Source of the DNA: Sulfurospirillum arcachonense DSM 9755
Lineage (GTDB): Bacteria > Campylobacterota > Campylobacteria > Campylobacterales > Sulfurospirillaceae
DNA length: 64,000 nt
Assembly (NCBI RefSeq): GCF_000597725.1
Contig: NZ_JFBL01000001.1
Span: 248,001-312,000, forward strand
Direction: 5' to 3'
Shown piece by piece: positions 16,950 to 26,160 of the stretch (positions within the stretch are counted from its first letter, which is position 1; each line of letters begins with the position of its first letter). A program made the translations under genes and the position numbers. The notes below the pieces were generated by a model. That model saw nothing but the letters and a program-made list of their open reading frames with translations, did not search any database and was not told where the DNA came from.

Positions 16950-19900
16950 ATGGATAAAATCATACAGTTTTTTATAAATAATTCAAAAATGAATTATGTC
17001 TTATTTTTCTTAATATGTTTGATTGGAGTTATCTCTTATACAAAAACTCCAAAAGAAATATTTCCAACATTTGAATTAGATAAGATTGGTATCTCAGGGA
17101 GCTATAGTGGTGCTTCAATAGATATTTTAGATAAAATTGCCGTTCGTGAAATAGAAGATGAATTAAAAAGTATAGAAGGTATCAATGAGATGACTTCTAC
17201 TATCATCCCTGGTAGCTTTAAGATAAATGTAGAACTCATTGAAGGTCTAAACAAATACGATGTAGCAGCTAAGATAAAAGACTCTATAGATATAGTAAAA
17301 CAAAACTTTCCTGAAGATATGAACGATCCAAGGGTATCTGTTGTGGTTACTGGGAAAAGTTTAATGACTATTTCTATTACATCAAAAGAAAAAAACCTAT
17401 CTGAACTCATTGATTTTGCAAAAGATTTAAAAACAAAAGTGTTATCAGTTAACGACATTTCAGAAGTTACAATATATGGTGATTCTGACATGTATTATAA
17501 TATTCAAATAGATGAAAAAAAAATAGAGAGTTTTGGACTTAACAAAGACTCTGTTTTTAATGCCATTGCTGGCATCTCCTATATCTTTCCCGTAGGTAAG
17601 ATTGAAGGCCATGGAAAACACTACTATTTATCAACCTATAATGGCAAAAAAAATTCTCAGGCCATGCAAGATACTCTTTTAAAGGTTGATGGTAAAAAAA
17701 TCTATTTAAGTGATATTGCTACAGTAGAAAAAAGATATGAAGATGCATCCACTCTCTCATCAATCAATACTGGAGCTTCTTTATCTTTAGCAATTTCTCA
17801 AACAGAAACAGGAAATGCACTCAATGCTAAAAAGAATATTAGCACTTTAGTCAAAAAACTTCAAAATCAGTATAAAAATGTCGACTTTATACTGCACAAT
17901 GATAATTCACAAAGAATTAAAGATAGACTCAATATAGTTGTATCAAACATCCTTTTTGGTCTTATATTAATCATTATTTTACTCATCATCCTTATTAATA
18001 CTCGTATGGCTATAATTGTAGGTATTGGTATACCAACTTCTTTTGTAATGGCTGTGATTTATTTTCATCTTTTTGGTTATACCATAAATATGATTTCCTT
18101 AGTTGGTGTCTTAGTTGCGCTTGGTATTGTAGTTGATGATGCTATCGTGGTTGCTGAAAATATTCAACAAAAAGTTGAAGAAGGTATGGAGCCTCATGAA
18201 GCTGCTATAAAAGGTGCAACGGAGATGGCAAAACCAGTGATTTTAGCTTCAATAACAACTCTTTTTGCCTTTATCCCTCTTTTAATGATAAGTGGAACCA
18301 TGGGAGAGTTTATAAAACTTATCCCTATAGCAGTTTCATCACTTATTATAGCTTCACTTATAGAGTCATTTATCTTTTTACCACTACACGCTGCTCATAC
18401 TCTTAAAAAAGAGTCCCGTGCTTTGTCCTGGGAAAGAGCAAACCGTATATACAGTACTATTATACATAAGCATATTCACTATAGAAAAACTTTTCTATTT
18501 TTGTTTTTAATTATGATTCCGGTTTTAACTTTTTTAGGTATAAAACACGCAAAATTTCAAATGTTTCCTCGATTTGATTCTACTACTATCAACATTTCTT
18601 TAAAAGCAAATATCAATACGCCTATAGAAGACTCTTATAAAATAGTCAATGAAATTTCAAAAGATTTTTATAAGAAAAAAGATGATTTTGAGATAAAAAC
18701 TATCTCTTCTTTAGCCGGATACAGAAGAAATGCTGAAAGCTCAAGTGAAAACTACCCTTATGTTATGTTTATTACATTAGAGCTTTACAAGATGACTCCA
18801 CAAAGTGCTTTTGATAAGTACATAACCCCTTATCTTAGTTTTTATTATGATGATAGTGAGAGGATTAGAGAAACAAGTTCTTTTGTACTTTCCAAAAAAC
18901 TAAAGAAATTTTTGAAAAAACAACATTATAAAGAAAAGTATAACTTAGATGAAATCTTTGTACTCCAAAGAAAAGCAGGACCTGTAAAATCAGATATCAA
19001 AATTGGTATTATTTCTAATAACAATCAAGAGATTATTGATTCAATTAAAAAAATTCAAGGGGCACTTAACAAGCTAGATGGTATTGTCTCTGTTACAAAT
19101 AGTGCAAAAATAGGTATAGATGAAATAAAACTCAAAATAAACTCTTATGGAGAATCATTAGGAATTGATGAAAAAAGTTTAGGGAATACACTCTCAAACA
19201 TATTCTTATCAAAAAAGAAAACATCTGCCTTTGATGATAAAGATCTTCTAGAGATAAAAGTAGAAAGTATCAACAAAGACGATATCAAAACTCTTAACAA
19301 TATGAAAATACGTTTAAGCGATGGAAGAAACGTTGTACTTAAAGAAGTTGTTGATTATGAGATAATAAAGTCCTTTGAAAAAGTTTCTAAAGACTATGGT
19401 GATAAGACATTTTATGTTTACTCAAACGTAGACACAAAAATAATCACAGCAGGTGAAGCACTTGATAAAATACAACCTGTTATAGATGAGCTCAAAAACA
19501 AAGGCGTAACAATAAAATTTTTAGGGGCGAAGAAAAAAAATGAGGAACTAAGAAACGATATGATTTCAGCAACTTCTATTGCTCTTCTTTTAATTTCTTT
19601 AAGTATGTTATATCTTTTTAACTCATTTAGAGATACTTTTATACTTATGTCTGTTATTCCTTTTTCTTTCTTAGGGGTTTTAATAGGACATTTTATAATG
19701 GATTTAAATCTTACAATGCCTTCCATTATTGGGGCTCTTGGACTTGCAGGGGTTGTTATAAACGATGGTATTATCATGATGACTTATCTTCAAAAAGTGA
19801 AGAATGTAGAAGATTTATATAAAGAAGCAACAAAACGTTTAAGACCAATTTTTCTAACAACCATAACAACTCTAATAGGTCTTTCAACTCTTATTTTCTT

Positions 19901-20042
19901 TCCTGCAGGAGAAGCAGCTATCTTCCAACCACTCGGAATTTCACTTGGTTTTGGACTTGCATGGGGAACGATTTTAAATCTTATTTATGTTCCTACATTT
20001 TTTGCAGTACTTCATAAAAGAAGATTTGCAAAAGACGACTAG
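16950..20042 (+). CDS. RND-family efflux transporter permease (AcrB/HAE1-like)
   Basis: This is a 1030-aa inner-membrane proton-driven pump subunit. It shows the RND pattern: one N-terminal helix, a large periplasmic porter loop (about residues 35-325), a block of membrane helices with the TM4 acidic pair in GIVVDDAIVVAENIQ, a second loop and a final helix block. The internal duplication is plain (GIVVDDAIVVAENI against GVVINDGIIMMTYL); the second copy lacks the acidic pair, as usual. No membrane-fusion or outer-membrane channel gene is adjacent. The ATG at 16950 abuts a terminator hairpin. The 3' end overlaps the convergent LysR gene by four bases. The substrate is unknown. Confidence 0.92.
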   Translation: MDKIIQFFINNSKMNYVLFFLICLIGVISYTKTPKEIFPTFELDKIGISGSYSGASIDILDKIAVREIEDELKSIEGINEMTSTIIPGSFKINVELIEGLNKYDVAAKIKDSIDIVKQNFPEDMNDPRVSVVVTGKSLMTISITSKEKNLSELIDFAKDLKTKVLSVNDISEVTIYGDSDMYYNIQIDEKKIESFGLNKDSVFNAIAGISYIFPVGKIEGHGKHYYLSTYNGKKNSQAMQDTLLKVDGKKIYLSDIATVEKRYEDASTLSSINTGASLSLAISQTETGNALNAKKNISTLVKKLQNQYKNVDFILHNDNSQRIKDRLNIVVSNILFGLILIIILLIILINTRMAIIVGIGIPTSFVMAVIYFHLFGYTINMISLVGVLVALGIVVDDAIVVAENIQQKVEEGMEPHEAAIKGATEMAKPVILASITTLFAFIPLLMISGTMGEFIKLIPIAVSSLIIASLIESFIFLPLHAAHTLKKESRALSWERANRIYSTIIHKHIHYRKTFLFLFLIMIPVLTFLGIKHAKFQMFPRFDSTTINISLKANINTPIEDSYKIVNEISKDFYKKKDDFEIKTISSLAGYRRNAESSSENYPYVMFITLELYKMTPQSAFDKYITPYLSFYYDDSERIRETSSFVLSKKLKKFLKKQHYKEKYNLDEIFVLQRKAGPVKSDIKIGIISNNNQEIIDSIKKIQGALNKLDGIVSVTNSAKIGIDEIKLKINSYGESLGIDEKSLGNTLSNIFLSKKKTSAFDDKDLLEIKVESINKDDIKTLNNMKIRLSDGRNVVLKEVVDYEIIKSFEKVSKDYGDKTFYVYSNVDTKIITAGEALDKIQPVIDELKNKGVTIKFLGAKKKNEELRNDMISATSIALLLISLSMLYLFNSFRDTFILMSVIPFSFLGVLIGHFIMDLNLTMPSIIGALGLAGVVINDGIIMMTYLQKVKNVEDLYKEATKRLRPIFLTTITTLIGLSTLIFFPAGEAAIFQPLGISLGFGLAWGTILNLIYVPTFFAVLHKRRFAKDD

Positions 20043-20911
20043 TTAAAACCCTTCTTTGCAAACTGTTTGAAAGTCTCAAACAGTTTGCTTTTATATTTAT
20101 TTTTATGATAGATACAGTAAAAGTTTCTCTTTACATCAATATTAATTAGCTTGATTTGTTTTAAATCTCTATCTTTTAACTCTTTTTTTATAGCTACTTT
20201 CGATATACATGTAACCACTTCTATATTTCTTTTTAGTAACTCTTTTATCTCTGCAAAATCCAGATACTCCATAAAGATTTTTAAATCTTTCGCTAACGCC
20301 CCAATTTCATTTAAAAATACTTCTCTTGTGCCTGAGCCCTTCTCTCTAAGTATCCATTTTTTATTATATAGCTCGTCTAAATACATTTTACTTGGTAATG
20401 CTTGGTCGCTCGTTACAACTACTAGTTCATCTTCACCCATGACCTCTTTTATAATATCTTCTTCATTACATTCTGATTCTATAAAACCTATGTCTAATTT
20501 ACCATTTTTTACCATTTCTATTATTTGAGATGAATTTTTAACTTCTTTATTTATATCTATATTTTCATATTTTAAAAGAAAATCATATAAAATTTGAGGC
20601 ATTATAAAATTTCCTATTGTTTTACTAGCAGCTACATGTAAAGCTCCAGAAATTTTTTCTTCTTTAAAAAAGTTTTGTGCATCTTTTAGGGATAAAAAAC
20701 TTTGATAGGTTTTTTCTTTAAAATCTCTTCCTCTCTCATTGAGTATAAGTTTTTTTCCTATCCTATCAAAGAGTGGTTCGCCTAACTTTGCTTCAAGTGA
20801 TTTAATGGCTAATGATATAGCAGATTGACTCAATAAAATCTTTTTAGATAACTGTGAAACATGAGGATTTTCACTCAACATATAAAATAGCTCTATCTCT
20901 TTTAAAGTCAT
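20039..20911 (-). CDS. LysR-family regulator, divergent from yeiH-like gene
   Basis: This LysR-type regulator of 290 aa has the helix-turn-helix at about residues 15-40 (LSKKILLSQSAISLAIKSLE) and a substrate-binding domain from about residue 90. It is divergently arranged with a YeiH-family transporter across 94 bp, the classic LysR layout, so it probably controls that gene and itself. The ribosome site AGGTG precedes the ATG. Copies of TACATGTA are at 20206 (VTCISK) and 20633 (LHVAAS). Confidence 0.93.
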   Translation of the reverse strand: MTLKEIELFYMLSENPHVSQLSKKILLSQSAISLAIKSLEAKLGEPLFDRIGKKLILNERGRDFKEKTYQSFLSLKDAQNFFKEEKISGALHVAASKTIGNFIMPQILYDFLLKYENIDINKEVKNSSQIIEMVKNGKLDIGFIESECNEEDIIKEVMGEDELVVVTSDQALPSKMYLDELYNKKWILREKGSGTREVFLNEIGALAKDLKIFMEYLDFAEIKELLKRNIEVVTCISKVAIKKELKDRDLKQIKLINIDVKRNFYCIYHKNKYKSKLFETFKQFAKKGFN

Positions 20912-21005
20912 TCAACACCTTTATTAAAAATATAAATGATTATATCAAGTTTAATATATTTTACAAATAAATACCCAAGTAATATAATCATGTTAAAGGA
21001 TTCAT
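20912..21005. promoter_or_regulatory. LysR/yeiH-like divergent promoter region
   Basis: This 94-bp AT-rich intergenic region contains TATAAT at 20983-20988 toward the transporter and AAAGGA just before its ATG. That box would leave a leader of only about ten bases. Dyad-like T-N11-A patterns are present but no single LysR site can be fixed by eye. Confidence 0.4.
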
Positions 21006-22034
21006 ATGGCATTTTCAAAACAAAATAGACAAAACACACTCAATGGTTTACTGTTTGTTGCACTCTTTGCAATGGCAGCTATGTATATATCAGATTTTGC
21101 TTTTTTTAAGCATTTAAGTATTAGCCCACTGATTATAGGTATAACTTTAGGAATCATCTATGCAAATACGCTAAGAAATAAATTACCTCAAGAGTGGATA
21201 GGTGGTATAAACTTTTCAACAAAAACACTTTTAAGAACAGCTATTGTTTTTTATGGATTTAGAGTTACTTTTCAAAATATAGCACAAGTTGGTATAGAAG
21301 GAATTCTTACAAGTGTACTAGTCGTGTCTTTAACCTTTTTTATTGGTTATATTGTAGGAACTAAAATCTTAAAACTTGATATTGACACAACCATACTTGT
21401 AACAGCTGGTAGTTCTATTTGTGGGGCAGCTGCAGTTCTTGCAACGGAGCCTGTATTAAAAAGTGAGCCTCACAAAAGTGCTATTGCTGTTTCAACTGTT
21501 GTAGTTTTTGGAACAATAGCTATGTTTTTATATCCTTTTTTATATCAAACTGGTTTTTTAGATTTAACCCCTACTGGCATGGGAATATATATAGGTGGAA
21601 CAATCCACGAAGTAGCACACGTTGCAGCTGCTGGAAATACTTTAGGGACAGAAGTTTCTAATAATGCTGTTATAGTAAAAATGCTTAGAGTTATGATGAT
21701 TGCTCCTTTTTTGATCTTCTTAGGATTATGGTTATCAAAGAAAAAAAGCACAAAACAAAACAAATCAAAAATTACTATTCCCTGGTTTGCTATTGGTTTT
21801 ATTGGTGTTGCAGGATTTAATTCTTTAGCACTATTGCCAAATACTTTAGTACAAGATATAAATGCTCTTGATACATTTGCTTTGACTATGGCTATGAGTG
21901 CTCTTGGAATGGAAACTAGTTTTAAAAAGTTTAAAGGCGTAGGATTTAAACCAATTTATCTTGCAACAATATTATTTGCTTGGTTAATTGTTGATGGATA
22001 CTATATAACAAAATTTTCTATGAGTATTGCCTAA
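21006..22034 (+). CDS. YeiH/UPF0324 family putative export transporter
   Basis: This 342-aa inner-membrane protein has about ten hydrophobic segments. Family hallmarks are visible: GFRVTFQNIAQVG, TAGSSICGAAAVLATEPVL, GGTIHEVAHVAAAGNTLG and MSALGMETSFKKFKGVGFKP. YeiH proteins are annotated as putative sulfate exporters, and some relatives sit with sulfonate or taurine genes; no such genes are adjacent here. The LysR neighbour probably senses the substrate. The gene is nearly convergent with the AraC-GyrI gene (4 bp between stops). Confidence 0.92.
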   Translation: MAFSKQNRQNTLNGLLFVALFAMAAMYISDFAFFKHLSISPLIIGITLGIIYANTLRNKLPQEWIGGINFSTKTLLRTAIVFYGFRVTFQNIAQVGIEGILTSVLVVSLTFFIGYIVGTKILKLDIDTTILVTAGSSICGAAAVLATEPVLKSEPHKSAIAVSTVVVFGTIAMFLYPFLYQTGFLDLTPTGMGIYIGGTIHEVAHVAAAGNTLGTEVSNNAVIVKMLRVMMIAPFLIFLGLWLSKKKSTKQNKSKITIPWFAIGFIGVAGFNSLALLPNTLVQDINALDTFALTMAMSALGMETSFKKFKGVGFKPIYLATILFAWLIVDGYYITKFSMSIA

Positions 22035-22038
22035 TATT

Positions 22039-22890
22039 TTATTTATGTCTTATTGGCACATAAAAGTCAAGTTCAAACTTTTCATCTTCTCTTATAAAAT
22101 GGTTTTTATGATAAATAGCCATTGAGGGAAGATGTACTTTTTCATAATGACTATTTGGTAACCACTGATAATAGATATAATCCATATACTTCATCAAATC
22201 ACCGTACTTACCAACTAAAGAAAATTTTGCACAAAACATGCGAGGAATATACATCACTCCTATATTACCACTTCTATATACCTCATCATTAACTTCTAAA
22301 CAGGCAACATAATGGCAATCTTCTTTTTTCACTATATTTGGATTGCTATGATGAAGTCCAATCATAGGGAACTCTGAAAAATCCATGCCATTGGAATTAC
22401 ACCACTCTTCAAGTCTTTGCCAAGCCTCTTTTATACTTTTGTTATAACCTCTATGACGCACATATGCAACCCTCTTTTTAGGCACATATCCAATCTCTAC
22501 ATGTAAGGGATTTATCTCTGCTATATTATCACTAATATCTTGTGGGATATCAATCTCTCTCCACTTAGAAGGAGTCACGCCAAAGCACTCTTTAAAGGCA
22601 TGGGTAAAAGAAGAGTTAGATACAAAACCTGCTTCTCTCAATATCTCAGAGATACTAGAGTCTGGATTAAAAATCAAAAAATTTGCTGCATGTTCAAGAC
22701 GTACTCTTCTTACATACGTATGTACACTCTCACCCATCATCTTTTTAAACACTCTATTAAAATGAAATTGTGACATGGATGCTTTTAATGCTAAGCTTTC
22801 TACACTATGAGCATCTGAAATATCAGCATGTATATGGTTTAGTACATCATTAATTCTTTGTTTATGGTCATTTCTTGTATCTTTTTTCAT
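22039..22890 (-). CDS. AraC-family regulator with GyrI-like effector domain
   Basis: This 283-aa protein has an N-terminal AraC/XylS DNA-binding domain with two helix-turn-helix units (residues about 10-110; SMSQFHFNRVFKKMMGESVH and FVSNSSFTHAFKECFGVTPS). The C-terminal GyrI/SOUL-like small-molecule domain (about 125-283) starts VEIGYVPKKRVAYVRHRG. The layout matches Rob/SbmC-type regulators of drug or stress responses. The ligand is unknown. It diverges from the small SHOCT protein at 22977. A TACATGTA copy is at 22498. Confidence 0.93.
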   Translation of the reverse strand: MKKDTRNDHKQRINDVLNHIHADISDAHSVESLALKASMSQFHFNRVFKKMMGESVHTYVRRVRLEHAANFLIFNPDSSISEILREAGFVSNSSFTHAFKECFGVTPSKWREIDIPQDISDNIAEINPLHVEIGYVPKKRVAYVRHRGYNKSIKEAWQRLEEWCNSNGMDFSEFPMIGLHHSNPNIVKKEDCHYVACLEVNDEVYRSGNIGVMYIPRMFCAKFSLVGKYGDLMKYMDYIYYQWLPNSHYEKVHLPSMAIYHKNHFIREDEKFELDFYVPIRHK

Positions 22891-22976
22891 GAGAAATTAT
22901 ACTCTATTTATTTTAAACTATTAACATACTATTAATATTATTGCTTTATACTGTATTATAAATAGAAGGAGATACT

Positions 22977-23198
22977 ATGTATGGACATGCATTTATGGGA
23001 CATGGTTTTTTTATGCCAGGATTTATTTTTTGGATTGTTATTTTAGGAATGCTTTTCGCTGTTTTTAGTTATATAGTGGATAAAAGAAAAAAAACTAAAA
23101 ATAGTGATGAGAAAGCTCTGTTTATTGCAAAAAAAAGATTTGCAAACGGTGATATAAGCGAAGAAGAATACAAAAATATAAAAAACATATTATTATAA
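22977..23198 (+). CDS. Small membrane protein with SHOCT domain
   Basis: This 73-aa protein has one membrane helix (about residues 12-34) after a His/Met-rich N-terminus (MYGHAFMGHGFFMPG), then a basic linker and a C-terminal SHOCT motif (AKKRFANGDISEEEYKNIKNIL). GGAG before the ATG supports the start. SHOCT is an oligomerisation module found on many small bacterial proteins. The His/Met-rich start might bind metal, which is speculative. It is divergent from the AraC-GyrI regulator, a possible controller. Confidence 0.85.
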   Translation: MYGHAFMGHGFFMPGFIFWIVILGMLFAVFSYIVDKRKKTKNSDEKALFIAKKRFANGDISEEEYKNIKNILL

Positions 23199-23293
23199 TA
23201 GCACATTTCGACAAACAAAAAGCTATTTTTTATGTAGTTAATTTCTTTACATGTAGCTAATATTCTATTATCAAAAAATAGATAGGATACATA

Positions 23294-24460
23294 ATGAATA
23301 CACTACTTGCAGACAGAGTTAAAAATGCACCACGTTCTTTTACGAGAAAAATTTTAGATGTCATAGGTCATGCAGATATAATCTCTTTTGCAGGCGGACT
23401 CCCTGATGAATCACTTTTTCCTCATGAGCTTATCAAACAAGAGATAAATCACTCTTTAGATACACAACCAAGAAGTATGTATCAGTATAGTCAAGCACAA
23501 GGGGCATGTTCACTAAGAGAAGAGTTGGCACAGACATATACAAACTCAAATGATAAAGAGATACTTATAACAACAGGTTCACAACAAGGACTTGATATCC
23601 TTTGTAAAGCTTTTATCAATGCCGGAGATACTATTGTTGTTGAAGCTCCTAGTTACTTAGCAGCTTTAAACCTTTTTGCTTTATATGATGCAAATATAGT
23701 TGAAGTAAATCTTACATGTAAAGGAGTAGATACAGCTGAGCTTGAAGAGATTTTCAAGACTCAAAAACCAAAGTTTTTTTATGCAATCCCTACTTTTCAA
23801 AATCCAACAGGATGGAGTTGGGAAGAAGAGTGTAAAGTTGAAGTGGCTCGTCTTGCTAAAAAATATAATGTACTCGTTATAGAAGATAGCCCTTACAATG
23901 ATTTACGTTATGATGGTAGCAAAGGCATAAGCTTTGAAGAACTTTTACCAGAATTGAGTGTTAGTTTGGGAACTTTTTCAAAGACTTTAGTTCCAGATTT
24001 TCGTATAGGTTGGATGAGAGCAAATGAGGCATTTTTAAAAGTGTTTCAAAGTATGAAAGAAAATACTGATTTACAAAGTCCAAAGTTTTTTCAATACATA
24101 GTAGCCAACATCATAAAAGAAGGTAATTTAGCTTTACATGTAAACACTCTAATCAAAAGCTATAAAGTTAAAAGAGATACTATGGCACAAGCTTTAAGCA
24201 AAGAATTTGGAAATGCAATCGAGTTTGAACTTCCAAAAGGGGGCATGTTCTTTTGGATAAAATTTAATGACTCAGTTGATACGATGAAACTTTTTGATGT
24301 TGCTATACAAAAAAATATTGCCTATGTTCCTGGATGTGTTTTTTATAAAACAGATACCCCAACACCATATGCAAGACTAAACTTTACGAATGCAACTTTA
24401 GAAGATATTGAGATAGGTGTTAAACGACTTAAAGAAGCTTATCAAGAGTATATTAAGTAA
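23294..24460 (+). CDS. PLP-dependent aminotransferase, class I/II (LysN/MocR-catalytic-like)
   Basis: This fold-type I aminotransferase of 388 aa has no N-terminal HTH, so it is not a MocR regulator. Motifs include ISFAGGLPDESLFP, TTGSQQGLDILCKA, PTFQNPTGWSW, VIEDSPYNDLRYDG and the PLP-lysine segment LGTFSKTLVPDFRIGW. This set is typical of 2-aminoadipate or aromatic/branched aminotransferases; the exact substrate is uncertain. TACATGTA copies lie upstream at 23248, and inside at 23713 (LTCKGV) and 24135 (LHVNTL). Confidence 0.9.
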   Translation: MNTLLADRVKNAPRSFTRKILDVIGHADIISFAGGLPDESLFPHELIKQEINHSLDTQPRSMYQYSQAQGACSLREELAQTYTNSNDKEILITTGSQQGLDILCKAFINAGDTIVVEAPSYLAALNLFALYDANIVEVNLTCKGVDTAELEEIFKTQKPKFFYAIPTFQNPTGWSWEEECKVEVARLAKKYNVLVIEDSPYNDLRYDGSKGISFEELLPELSVSLGTFSKTLVPDFRIGWMRANEAFLKVFQSMKENTDLQSPKFFQYIVANIIKEGNLALHVNTLIKSYKVKRDTMAQALSKEFGNAIEFELPKGGMFFWIKFNDSVDTMKLFDVAIQKNIAYVPGCVFYKTDTPTPYARLNFTNATLEDIEIGVKRLKEAYQEYIK

Positions 24461-24499
24461 AAAAATATACAATACACTAAAAATTTGATAGGAATAGTT

Positions 24500-24886
24500 T
24501 TGATAAACACGAGAAACATGTTTGTATTTACATTTGTATGTATCATAGCAACCTATCTTTTTATGTTTGGTCAAGAAAAAACAGTTCAAATGCTCACAAA
24601 GGAATATTTGTTATATTTAGCACTTATTCCTCTTGTAAGCGCATTTGTTTTTTTTAAAGTCAAACTAAAAGGTTTTGAAATCATAGATTTTCTTCCAAAC
24701 AATCAATTTTCTTTAAAATCAAGTGTAGTTTTTTTCCTTGTTTTTCAAGTTGTCGATTATTATTATGAAGATGGTTTTATAGGTATGATTTCACAATGGT
24801 TTTTATATTGGATATATGGTATTATTGCTTTACTTCTTATGCAAGTGATTAATTACTATAAAAATTACAAAATGATACGTTTATAA
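24500..24886 (+). CDS. Hypothetical membrane protein
   Basis: I do not recognise this small inner-membrane protein of about 128 aa. It has four hydrophobic segments, around residues 5-22, 36-52, 70-88 and 96-118. The frame can be opened from TTG at 24485, but the AGGA at 24490-24493 sits six bases before the in-frame TTG at 24500, which I choose. It lies 39 bases after the aminotransferase and 12 before the VF530 gene, so the three are probably co-transcribed. Confidence 0.72.
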   Translation: MINTRNMFVFTFVCIIATYLFMFGQEKTVQMLTKEYLLYLALIPLVSAFVFFKVKLKGFEIIDFLPNNQFSLKSSVVFFLVFQVVDYYYEDGFIGMISQWFLYWIYGIIALLLMQVINYYKNYKMIRL

Positions 24887-24898
24887 AGGCAAACAAAT

Positions 24899-25120
24899 AT
24901 GACTGATGAGCATCCAAACAACCCACTTCATGGGATAAAACTACAACAAATAGTGGAAGATTTAGAAGAAAAATACGGTTGGGAAGAGTTAGATAAACGC
25001 ATGAAAATGAACTGTTTTCACTCTAACCCCTCTGTAAAATCTACTCTCAAGTTTCTTAGACGTACTGAGTGGGCAAGAGAAAAAATAGAAAACCTTTGGT
25101 TAAGAACTTTTAAAAACTAA
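24899..25120 (+). CDS. VF530-family DNA-binding protein (DUF2132)
   Basis: This 73-aa protein matches the VF530/DUF2132 family end to end: NNPLHGIKLQQIVEDLEEKY, then GWEELDKRMKMNCFHSNPS, then SVKSTLKFLRRTEWAREKIE and a W-L terminus. The family is a small helical fold suggested to bind DNA; the biological role is not known. It is last in a short operon before a bidirectional terminator. Confidence 0.9.
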   Translation: MTDEHPNNPLHGIKLQQIVEDLEEKYGWEELDKRMKMNCFHSNPSVKSTLKFLRRTEWAREKIENLWLRTFKN

Positions 25121-25124
25121 CTTA

Positions 25125-25142
25125 TAACAAGTTCTCTTGTTA
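25125..25142. terminator. Bidirectional terminator between VF530 and rnhA genes
   Basis: TAACAAG and CTTGTTA pair around TTCT, and GCCTTTTTTT follows on the plus strand. The 3' arm includes the stop codon of the convergent rnhA. Confidence 0.75.
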
Positions 25143-25661
25143 GCCTTTTTTTAAAGCCAAAACTTCATCTATAGTATCAAAAGAGTATTTTTGGTACTCC
25201 TTACTTTTAGAGATAATTGTATAAACAGCCATACGATCAGCCAACTCATTACCTTCAAGTCCAGCATGACCTTTTACATGTGTGATTTTTATCTTAGTTT
25301 TTAACTCTTCAAAAAGAGCATGTGCTTGTTGAATAACTTCAAGATTTTTAATCTCTCCACCTTTTTTCTTCCAGCCTTTTGCCTTCCAACCATAAGCCCA
25401 ATTTGTTATACACTCTATACTATACTTTGAGTCCGAACAAATCTCTATTGTATTAGGACAATTTACACTTGAAGCGATACTCATTGCTTTATAAAGTGCA
25501 TTTAATTCTGCTGTATTATTTGTTCCCTCTTCTTCATAATCACCATATATTAAAGTTGGCTTTTCTTTTCCTTCATATATAGCAAGTCCACTTCCTGCAT
25601 TTCCAGGATTTCCCGAACATGCTCCATCACAATAAATCTTCAAATTTTCTCTATTTACCAC
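25140..25661 (-). CDS. rnhA: Ribonuclease HI
   Basis: This enzyme degrades the RNA strand of RNA-DNA hybrids. The 173-aa protein has the catalytic carboxylates in YCDGACSGNPG (Asp12), NNTAELNALYKAM, EICSDSKYSIE and GNELADRMA, plus the basic handle around GWKAKGWKKKGG and the HVKGHAG loop. The start is GTG at 25661 with GAGG upstream, and it overlaps the preceding small gene by 11 bp. It has normal length with a short C-terminal extension. Confidence 0.96.
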   Translation of the reverse strand: MVNRENLKIYCDGACSGNPGNAGSGLAIYEGKEKPTLIYGDYEEEGTNNTAELNALYKAMSIASSVNCPNTIEICSDSKYSIECITNWAYGWKAKGWKKKGGEIKNLEVIQQAHALFEELKTKIKITHVKGHAGLEGNELADRMAVYTIISKSKEYQKYSFDTIDEVLALKKG

Positions 25662-25950
25662 TATTTACCTCATATTTTGCGAGCTTTTGGATAAGCTCTC
25701 TTGTTTCTTGTTCATCAAAAAACATATTTCTATGTAATTCTCCTGCAAATACTTTTAAAAGTGCTGTTTTCTTTTGAACTAACGTATCTTTATCGTTAAG
25801 ATAATTCGATAACTCAGAATCCATTGTTCTTTTATACTCTTCATATATCTCACCTTGTTTTTGCTCTTTTGACTTTGGTTGCGATTTTAAATTTGACTTA
25901 AAAATAAGATATAAAAAACCTAACATGATAAGAATGATAATATATTCCAC
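25651..25950 (-). CDS. Hypothetical single-pass membrane protein upstream of rnhA
   Basis: This protein of about 99 aa is not recognised. It has one N-terminal membrane helix (EYIIILIMLGFLYLIF) followed by a charged, helical cytoplasmic region with LLKVFAGELHRNMFFDEQET. The open frame extends to 25986, but AAGGA lies just upstream of GTG at 25950, and a start there puts the membrane helix at the very N-terminus, so I prefer it. It overlaps rnhA by 11 bp and is coupled to it. No function can be given. Confidence 0.75.
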   Translation of the reverse strand: MEYIIILIMLGFLYLIFKSNLKSQPKSKEQKQGEIYEEYKRTMDSELSNYLNDKDTLVQKKTALLKVFAGELHRNMFFDEQETRELIQKLAKYEVNSGK

Positions 25951-26160
25951 AATTTTCCTTTTATTAGCATAGCCGTATTGTATCAAATTGTTACAAAATA
26001 TAAATAATAATTATTCATGTTTTTATGCATAAATTCTCCAATAAAGCGTCTATATAGTCATTTTTACTATTTTTGATAAAACTCCTACGTATATTTGTCA
26101 GTTTCGTGCTAGGCTTGATTGATAATATAACTTAACAAATATATTACTTAAGGAGTAACA

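Noticed and set aside
17102-17491. Minus-strand open frame inside the RND gene
   Set aside because: Shadow of the conserved RND periplasmic domain, with no start signal or family resemblance.
23188-23226. Terminator after the SHOCT gene
   Set aside because: AATAGC/GCTATT can pair only across a loop of about 19 bases; the stem is too short to call.
26055-26080. TctD-type repeat before tctC
   Set aside because: Two ATTTTT stretches about ten bases apart are within normal AT-rich background and do not match the repeat before citC.
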